From the NCBI GenBank assembly GCA_016714795.1, contig JADKCA010000002.1:496001-560000 (forward strand): a DNA stretch of 64,000 nt, read 5' to 3'. This DNA comes from Sphingomonadales bacterium (GTDB lineage: Bacteria > Pseudomonadota > Alphaproteobacteria > Sphingomonadales > Sphingomonadaceae). This document shows, piece after piece, positions 58,029-64,000 of the stretch. Below the pieces are notes generated by a model. That model saw only the letters and a list, made by a program, of their open reading frames with translations, was not told where the DNA came from and searched no databases. The position numbers were made by a program, and so were the translations under genes. How positions within the stretch are numbered: the stretch's first letter is position 1; every line of letters starts with the position of its first letter.

Positions 58029-58982
58029 CTAAAACGCCACCCAACAATCAAGCAGGGCCTTGGCCAGCCCCTTGTCGATCGCTTCGGCAGCCTCTTCCAC
58101 GCCCTGCGGCCAGCTGTCCGCTTCCCCGGCCACGAGCAGTGCAACTGCCGCGTTGAGCAGAACCGCGTCGCGATAGGCACCGCGTTCGCCCATCAGCAGG
58201 CGGCGCAGTGCGGCGGCGTTGTAGGCGGCGTCATCACCCCTCAGGGCTTCTGCCGGATGGCGGGGCAGGCCTGCATCTTCGGGCGTTACGATATGGGAAG
58301 GCAGGCCGAAGCCGATCGTAGCGATCTCGCTTGGCCCGGAGATGGACAGTTCATCCAGCCCTTCGCATCCTGAAACGACCATCGCCCGCTCCGTGCCCAG
58401 CGCCGCAAGTGCACCGGAATAGACTGGAATCAAAGCCGGGCTCGCCACACCGACCAGTTGCCGAGTGACCCCCGCCGGATTGCACAGCGGGCCGAGCAGG
58501 TTGAAAATCGTGCGCCGCCCCAGCGCTTTGCGGATTGGCGCGATGCGGGCGAGCGCGGGGTGATGCTTCTGTGCGAACAGGAAGGCGATGCCGAGGTCCG
58601 CGAGCGTTTCCTCCGCCGTTTCATTGGCGCGGTCAAGGCTCAAGCCCAGCGCCTCCAGCGTGTCTGCTCCGCCCGCTTTGGATGATGCTGCGCGATTGCC
58701 ATGCTTGGCCACCGGCACATCACAGGCCGCGATGACCAGAGCCACGGCGGTCGAAACGTTGAGGCTGTGCTGCCCGTCCCCCCCTGTGCCGCACACGTCA
58801 ATGGCGTTCGCCGGGCCTGAGACGCGGATCATCCGCGCGCGCATGGCAGAGGCCGCACCGGCAATTTCGTCCGCTGTCTCACCCTTGTCTGCCAAGGCAA
58901 TGAGCGTGTCCGCGATTTCGGAATCGCTCAACGCACCGTCGAGCATGCGGCCAAACAAGGTTGCGGCCTCGTCGCGGTTCAC
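58029..58982 (-). CDS. trpD: anthranilate phosphoribosyltransferase
   Basis: Adds phosphoribosyl to anthranilate. The protein has 317 residues, slightly short of the usual 330. PRPP-binding [19 protein letters not shown] and [21 protein letters not shown] are intact. The ATG overlaps the trpG stop. The usual next gene, trpC, is absent; the neighbour is convergent. Confidence 0.96.
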   Translation of the reverse strand: MNRDEAATLFGRMLDGALSDSEIADTLIALADKGETADEIAGAASAMRARMIRVSGPANAIDVCGTGGDGQHSLNVSTAVALVIAACDVPVAKHGNRAASSKAGGADTLEALGLSLDRANETAEETLADLGIAFLFAQKHHPALARIAPIRKALGRRTIFNLLGPLCNPAGVTRQLVGVASPALIPVYSGALAALGTERAMVVSGCEGLDELSISGPSEIATIGFGLPSHIVTPEDAGLPRHPAEALRGDDAAYNAAALRRLLMGERGAYRDAVLLNAAVALLVAGEADSWPQGVEEAAEAIDKGLAKALLDCWVAF

Positions 58983-59563
58983 GCCAGTTCCTTCACCTTC
59001 ATCCCCGCTGCGCGCATGAAGTTGGCCAACATGGCGTGGCCATGCTCGGTGGCGATGCTTTCGGGGTGGAACTGGACGCCGTGAATCGGCAGATCGCGGT
59101 GGCGGAAGCCCATCACGTGTTCGTCGTCGCTGGTGGCGTTGACGATCAGCGTTTCGGGAATGTCATCCACGATCAGCGAGTGATAGCGCGTGGCGATGAA
59201 CGGACTGGGAAGGCCCGCAAACAGCCCGGTTCCATCATGGCTGACCGGAGAGGTCTTGCCGTGCATCAGACCGCCACGCCGCACCGTGCCACCGAAATAT
59301 TGGCCGATCGATTGGTGCCCCAGACACACGCCCAGCAGCGGCTTTCCCGCATCGGCACAGGCCCCCACCAGATCAAGGCTGATTCCGGCCTCATTGGGCG
59401 TGCACGGGCCGGGCGAAATGAGAAACGCCTCCGCGCCAGAGGCGATCGCCTGCGCGGCCGTCAACGCATCATTGCGCACAACTTCCACCTCGGCCCCCAA
59501 TTCCATCAGATAGTGAACCAGGTTCCAGGTGAAGCTATCATAATTGTCGAGTACAAGGATCAT
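58979..59563 (-). CDS. trpG: anthranilate synthase component II (glutaminase)
   Basis: Glutamine amidotransferase subunit, 194 residues. Nucleophile in [11 protein letters not shown], oxyanion region [12 protein letters not shown], and the catalytic His/Glu in [13 protein letters not shown]. Overlaps trpE and trpD by four bases on each side, so the three are co-translated. Confidence 0.96.
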   Translation of the reverse strand: MILVLDNYDSFTWNLVHYLMELGAEVEVVRNDALTAAQAIASGAEAFLISPGPCTPNEAGISLDLVGACADAGKPLLGVCLGHQSIGQYFGGTVRRGGLMHGKTSPVSHDGTGLFAGLPSPFIATRYHSLIVDDIPETLIVNATSDDEHVMGFRHRDLPIHGVQFHPESIATEHGHAMLANFMRAAGMKVKELA

Positions 59564-61098
59564 TGCCCAAATCCCGGTTCATTGGCCACGCGCACGGCCT
59601 CGCGCGCTGCTGCCATCAGGGCACCGCTCTTCGCTTCGCATTCGCGCTGTTCATAGGCGGGGTCGCTGTCTGCCACGATGCCCGCGCCCGCCTGAACGTG
59701 CATTACGCCATCCTTCACCACAGCCGTGCGCAAGACGATGCAACTGTCCATGCTGCCATCGGGCGAGAAATAGCCGACGCCGCCCGCATAGGCTCCGCGT
59801 GTTTCAGGCTCCAGCTCGGCGATGATCTCGCATGCGCGAACCTTGGGCGCACCGGAGACGGTGCCCGCCGGAAAGCCCGCGAACAGCGCGTCGAGCGCGT
59901 CCTTGCCGGGTGCCAATTGCCCCACCACGTTGGAGACGATGTGCATCACATGGCTATAAAATTCGACCGTGTAACTGTCTGTCACATGGACGCTGCCTGC
60001 GGCTGCCACGCGACCGACATCGTTGCGACCGAGATCGAGCAGCATCAGATGCTCCGCCCGCTCCTTGGGATCGGCAAGCAGACTGTCCCGATTTTCAGCA
60101 TCCTCCAGCGCCGTCTTGCCGCGCGGGCGGGTGCCGGCAATCGGGCGGATCGTCACTTCGCCATCGCGCGCGCGGACGAGGATTTCCGGGCTCGATCCCG
60201 TCAGCGCGAAACCCGGCATGTCGAGATGGTAGAGGAAGGGTGAGGGGTTGATCCGTCGCAGCGCGCGATAGAGATCGAACGCTGGCAGAGGGAAATCCAT
60301 GGTGAAACGCTGTGCCAGCACCACCTGAAAAATGTCGCCCGCCTCGATATAGTCCTTTGCTCTGGCCACCATCTCCGCATAGCGGCCTGGCGCGAGGACG
60401 GGGCTAGGGTTCATATCACCCGTCATGAGCCCGTCAAAGGAAGGCCCTTCGCCGGGCTCAGGAAGAGCGGCTCTTGTGGTCAAAGGCTGAGCCAGCCGGG
60501 CCGCTGCGGCTTCGATCCGGTCCACCGCGCCCGCGACTTGCCGCGCCGGGTCCGCACCTTCTGGCCAGAGCGGTGCGACAAGGAAAAGCCGGTCTGCCAG
60601 CCGGTCGAACACCAGCACCAGAGTGGGGCGCACGAACAGCATGTCTGGCAGATCAAGCGGATTGGGGGCGGGGCGGGGGAGCTTTTCCACCAGCCCGATG
60701 GTTTCATAGGCGAAATAGCCGACCAGACAGGCCACAACGCGCGGCAGTTCAGGCGGCAGATCGCCCCGGCACGCCTGCACCAAAGTCTTCATTTCGGCCA
60801 GCGCATCGTCGGACAGAGGCTCAAACGCGGTTTGGTCCGTCAGCCAGTGGCGGTTGACCTCGGCCTCATGGCCTTTGGCGCGGAAGACCAGATCGGGCGC
60901 AAGGCCCATCAGGCTGTAACGCCCGCGCACGGCGCCGCCTTCAACCGATTCGAGCAGATAATCGCCGCGCCCGTTTTCAAACAGCTTCAGCGCGGCGGAA
61001 ACCGGTGTCTCCGTATCGGCCACCAGACTGCGCCAGACAAAGCCCGGCCGGCCTTGGCTCAACCGGTCGCGCGCAAGCTGGTCATCGCCCTGAATCAT
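59560..61098 (-). CDS. trpE: anthranilate synthase component I
   Basis: Makes anthranilate from chorismate with ammonia from TrpG. The protein has 512 residues with the chorismate-binding domain: [54 protein letters not shown] and [15 protein letters not shown]. The N-terminal region has the ESVEGG-like feedback site ([16 protein letters not shown]), so it is probably inhibited by tryptophan. AGGAAG precedes the ATG. It follows ppiD by 13 bases. Confidence 0.96.
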   Translation of the reverse strand: MIQGDDQLARDRLSQGRPGFVWRSLVADTETPVSAALKLFENGRGDYLLESVEGGAVRGRYSLMGLAPDLVFRAKGHEAEVNRHWLTDQTAFEPLSDDALAEMKTLVQACRGDLPPELPRVVACLVGYFAYETIGLVEKLPRPAPNPLDLPDMLFVRPTLVLVFDRLADRLFLVAPLWPEGADPARQVAGAVDRIEAAAARLAQPLTTRAALPEPGEGPSFDGLMTGDMNPSPVLAPGRYAEMVARAKDYIEAGDIFQVVLAQRFTMDFPLPAFDLYRALRRINPSPFLYHLDMPGFALTGSSPEILVRARDGEVTIRPIAGTRPRGKTALEDAENRDSLLADPKERAEHLMLLDLGRNDVGRVAAAGSVHVTDSYTVEFYSHVMHIVSNVVGQLAPGKDALDALFAGFPAGTVSGAPKVRACEIIAELEPETRGAYAGGVGYFSPDGSMDSCIVLRTAVVKDGVMHVQAGAGIVADSDPAYEQRECEAKSGALMAAAREAVRVANEPGFGQ

Positions 61099-61111
61099 GC
61101 TGTTCTTCCTG

Positions 61112-63043
61112 TCACAGACCGGCAGGGTTGGTCAGGCCGCGCTTCACCTTGGCGATGGTCTCTGCATTGCGTGAGACGCCTGCCCGGGTGGAAATGGCGC
61201 GCAAGAACTGATCGGCATATTCACCACCCAGCGAACGGTTGAGCTGCTGAGACAGGGCATCGCTCACCGGCTTGTTCGTTTTCGGGTCTCCGGGCGTGAT
61301 GCTGTCCAGCCAGACGATGGCGTAATCGGCCTTGCCGGGCAATTCGCTCATCCGCGCCTTCCCGCGCGCCAGTTCGAACAATGTGCCAAAGCCTTCGGGC
61401 AGGGCAGCCGGTCCTTTGGAAAGGTCCATGCGGTTGCCGGAAAGGGGACGTGCGCCACTTAGCTTTTCAGCCGCCAGCGCTGCCGAAAGTGACGCCCCCT
61501 TGTTCACGCGGGCGAGCACGGCGTTGGCGGCCTTTTTCGCTGCCTTGGCCGCGCGATCATTGATGAAATCCTGCTTCAGCTGTTCACCCAAAGCCGCCAT
61601 CGGACGGGGAGCGGAGACATTGACCTTGGTCACGTCATAGAGCGCGGAAAGGCCGGTCTTCTGGTCCAGCACGCCTACAATGGGATCATCATCCACTTCA
61701 GAAGTGAAGGCTTCTTTCAAAAGCGGTGCCAGCTCCTTGGGGGACACATAGCTGCGAACGTCCGGCGCGATGCCGGAGGCGGTGATGGCGGGCGTTTCGA
61801 CCAGTGTCAGCCCATGCGCCTTGGCAACGGCATCCAGTGTTTCGCCATCGTCAATCGACTCTTCGATCTTGGCGACAAGGTCCAGCATCGCTTCGGTTTC
61901 GGCGCGCTTGGTCAGGTCGGGCAGCAACTCCGCCTTGGCCTGTTCCAGTGTCTTGCCGCCCGTTACCGTCACGGCATCGACTTTCACGACATGCCAGCCC
62001 AGCGCGGACTTGCCTGCCACCAGCACATCACCCTGATTGGCCGCAAAGGCGGCGTCAGCAATGGCGGGGGCAGTGGCAATCGAGGCATAGGCCGCCTTGT
62101 CCATCGGCTTGAGCGTGGCGGGTTCGGTGCCTGCGCCTTTGGCGGCATCGGCCAGTGTTGATGACTTGGCCTTGGCTGCCAGCGCGTTGGCAGCATTCTG
62201 GTCGGGCACGATCACCTGGGTGAGGGTCCGTTTCTCGCTCTTGGCGAATTTGGCAGCATTGGCCTTATAGGCGGCTTCAATATCCTGCGGGCTTGGCTGA
62301 ACCTTTCCGGCAAAGCGATCCGGCGCGATCAACGCATAGCGCACTACGCGCGTTTCCGGCACGGTATAGCGGCTGGTATTGGCGGCATAGAAGCTCTTGA
62401 GTTCAGCCTCGGTTGGGGCCGCACCGCCGGTAAAGCCCGATGCGGACACCGTCGCGACCAGACCGCTGCGCGTTTCAAGCTGCACCGTGGTGTAGGCGAG
62501 CGCAATCTGATCTGGCAGGCGTGTACCTGCGCCTGCAGGCAGTTCGATCATCTTGGCGATCAGTTCGCGACTATACTGGCCGCGCGCTTCTGCGTCGGTC
62601 AACTTGTTCTGCTGGAGCACCTGCTGATAGCGGTCGGGATCAAATTTGCCGGTCGGGCCGTTGAACAGCGAGATTTTGGCAAGTTCACGATCCACCAGTC
62701 GGCGGCTGATCGTGATTCCCTCTTCATTGGCGAAGCCATCCACGGCGTGATCAAGGATGAGGCGCTGGAGTTGATCTTCCAACCCGCCAGCCGCGAGATA
62801 TTGCGCCATCGTCAGTTCGGGCCGTTCCTGCTTGGTCCGCTCGAAATCACGCTGAACAGATGCAAGCAACGAGGCCGAATCCACACGGGATGAGCCGACC
62901 TTGGCCACGGTTTCACCCGAGGTGGCAAGGCTTTCCATGCCAAATGGAGAGCCGAAGCCCGTGACAAGGAAGGCAATCAGGATCAGCCCGAACAGCCCCA
63001 ATGCCAACCAGGAGGACAGGGCCTTGCGAAAAAAGGAAATCAT
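61112..63043 (-). CDS. ppiD: membrane-anchored peptidyl-prolyl isomerase PpiD
   Basis: A 643-residue periplasmic chaperone. One N-terminal membrane helix ([20 protein letters not shown]), a SurA_N-like helical chaperone domain (about 60-200), a parvulin PpiC-type domain ([29 protein letters not shown]) and a long C-terminal helical part. It assists outer-membrane protein folding. The gene heads the ppiD-trpE-trpG-trpD operon and is divergent from tpiA across 85 bases. Confidence 0.93.
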   Translation of the reverse strand: MISFFRKALSSWLALGLFGLILIAFLVTGFGSPFGMESLATSGETVAKVGSSRVDSASLLASVQRDFERTKQERPELTMAQYLAAGGLEDQLQRLILDHAVDGFANEEGITISRRLVDRELAKISLFNGPTGKFDPDRYQQVLQQNKLTDAEARGQYSRELIAKMIELPAGAGTRLPDQIALAYTTVQLETRSGLVATVSASGFTGGAAPTEAELKSFYAANTSRYTVPETRVVRYALIAPDRFAGKVQPSPQDIEAAYKANAAKFAKSEKRTLTQVIVPDQNAANALAAKAKSSTLADAAKGAGTEPATLKPMDKAAYASIATAPAIADAAFAANQGDVLVAGKSALGWHVVKVDAVTVTGGKTLEQAKAELLPDLTKRAETEAMLDLVAKIEESIDDGETLDAVAKAHGLTLVETPAITASGIAPDVRSYVSPKELAPLLKEAFTSEVDDDPIVGVLDQKTGLSALYDVTKVNVSAPRPMAALGEQLKQDFINDRAAKAAKKAANAVLARVNKGASLSAALAAEKLSGARPLSGNRMDLSKGPAALPEGFGTLFELARGKARMSELPGKADYAIVWLDSITPGDPKTNKPVSDALSQQLNRSLGGEYADQFLRAISTRAGVSRNAETIAKVKRGLTNPAGL

Positions 63044-63128
63044 GCAGGTTCACTCGCCACTTGAAGCATCTCTGGCTGCCCGCCATAGGGCGGCGACTTC
63101 ATTGCATCAAGAACAGAAGGGATTGGCC

Positions 63129-63866
63129 ATGGCATTGCGCAAGCTGGTAGCGGGAAACTGGAAGATGAATGGCAGCCTTGCCGCCCTGTCAGAGCTCGCC
63201 GGAATCGTGGAAGCTGCGCAGGCCCGGCCGGATGTGGATGTGGCCATCTGCCCGCCCGCCACGCTGATTGCGCCTGCGGTCGCTGCCCAGCCCGGTCTGG
63301 CGATAGGCGGGCAGGATTGCCATGCCAACGCGTCAGGCGCGCATACCGGCTGTGTTTCTGTGACGTTGCTCAAGGAAGCGGGCGCGTCCTGCGTCATCGT
63401 GGGTCATAGCGAGCGCCGCGCGGACCAGCATGAGACCGATGCAGAGGTGCAAGCCAAGGCACAGGCCGCAATTGCAGGCGGCCTTAAGGCAATCGTCTGC
63501 GTGGGCGAAACCGAAGCTCAGCGCGATGCCGGGCAGGCCGTGGCAATCGTCGAAGGCCAGCTTGACGGCTCGGCGCCGCGCGAGGGCACCGGCGAAACCC
63601 TTGTCGTTGCATATGAGCCGGTCTGGGCGATCGGCACCGGGCGGACGCCCACCGTGGGAGACGTCGCGGAAATGCACGCAGCAATCCGCGCCAAGTTGGT
63701 GGCCTTGCTGGGTGCGGAAGGGGCCAAGGTCCGTATCCTTTATGGGGGTTCGGTGAAGGCCTCAAACGCGGCGGAACTGCTCTCCGTCCCAGATGTGGAC
63801 GGGGCGCTGGTGGGCGGAGCCAGCCTGAAGGCGGTCGATTTCGGTCCGATCATCGCGGCGGCCTGA
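63129..63866 (+). CDS. tpiA: triosephosphate isomerase
   Basis: Interconverts glyceraldehyde-3-phosphate and dihydroxyacetone phosphate. The protein has 245 residues with GNWKMNGS (Lys), VIVGHSERR (His), [13 protein letters not shown] (Glu and loop 6) and [12 protein letters not shown]. The ATG at 63129 has AAGGG upstream; the frame is open further upstream in the divergent ppiD promoter. Confidence 0.96.
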   Translation: MALRKLVAGNWKMNGSLAALSELAGIVEAAQARPDVDVAICPPATLIAPAVAAQPGLAIGGQDCHANASGAHTGCVSVTLLKEAGASCVIVGHSERRADQHETDAEVQAKAQAAIAGGLKAIVCVGETEAQRDAGQAVAIVEGQLDGSAPREGTGETLVVAYEPVWAIGTGRTPTVGDVAEMHAAIRAKLVALLGAEGAKVRILYGGSVKASNAAELLSVPDVDGALVGGASLKAVDFGPIIAAA

Positions 63867-63939
63867 TTGAAATTGGCGCGTCCGTTTCTTTCATTCCATC
63901 ATGGCTTGAAAGACGTGCGCCAAGCGATAGAGTGAAGGC

Positions 63940-64000
63940 ATGATTATTCGCGCGCTCTGCTCTGCCGTTTTACTGTTCATCTCGCTGGCTCTGCATAGTG
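63940..64000 (+). CDS. start of an exported protein, cut by the window end
   Basis: ATG at 63940 after GTGAAGG opens a frame to the edge. The 20 visible residues (MIIRALCSAVLLFISLALHS) are a signal peptide or signal anchor with one Cys. The rest is outside the window. The 73 bases before it hold no gene. Confidence 0.5.
   Translation, partial: MIIRALCSAVLLFISLALHS

Overview
The window looks like chromosomal core sequence from an alphaproteobacterium of the order Sphingomonadales. The evidence is the high GC, the compact operons with 4-base stop/start overlaps, and the family content: a TIGR02186 protein paired with TauE/SafE, DUF418, alpha-2-macroglobulin paired with PbpC, ppiD next to trpEGD, and two fatty-acid-type acyl-CoA dehydrogenases. 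It also carries dispersed inverted repeats of the kind common in sphingomonads. The genus cannot be fixed from sequence alone. I see no insertion sequence, prophage, integrase, CRISPR array, rRNA or replication origin. One tRNA (Lys, UUU) is present.

Layout. 0-12 kb: the end of an uncharacterised gene, tgt, a DmdC-like acyl-CoA dehydrogenase, a Sua5/YrdC tRNA-modification gene, a two-winged-helix protein of unknown role, an aspartate aminotransferase, a secreted metalloprotease-like TPR protein, a repeat-bearing 635-base gap and a stand-alone HerA-type ATPase. 11-18 kb: a TIGR02186-TauE pair, then a cluster with an acyltransferase-like GNAT protein, an NfrB-like membrane glycosyltransferase and an NfrA_C-like barrel protein, divergent from a LysR regulator. 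18-26 kb: a giant alpha-2-macroglobulin translationally coupled to pbpC. 26-32.5 kb: nhaA, DUF418 and a six-gene housekeeping operon (xseB-ispA-coaD-ppiase-queA-folK) followed by tRNA-Lys. 32.5-46 kb: an inner-membrane sulfatase-fold transferase, a minimal RadC, an Rrf2 regulator, a TlpA-like lipoprotein, argH-small lipoprotein-lysA, mscL, lemA with two TPM proteins, dprA-plsY, murI, an LplT-like transporter and a thioesterase. 46-58 kb: a Baeyer-Villiger-type monooxygenase, an orphan cobS, a secreted beta-trefoil protein, two glyoxalase-fold genes and small hypothetical genes. A divergent locus follows: an ACAD10/11-like dehydrogenase and thiolase face an APH-type phosphotransferase with a small partner protein. 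58-64 kb: ppiD-trpE-trpG-trpD, divergent from tpiA, and the start of an exported protein.

The two most interesting loci are (i) 53.9-58.0 kb, whose content matches the logic of the Pseudomonas lvaABC pathway (phosphorylation of 4-hydroxyacyl-CoA and conversion to 3-hydroxyacyl-CoA) with a thiolase added, and (ii) 13.2-18.0 kb, a reduced NfrB/NfrA-like glycan secretion module with an acyltransferase and its own LysR regulator. Smaller surprises are a tRNA-guanine transglycosylase that has lost its zinc cysteines, a LptM-like small lipoprotein between argH and lysA, and a promoter that appears to start exactly at the ATG of an unannotated 40-codon ORF.
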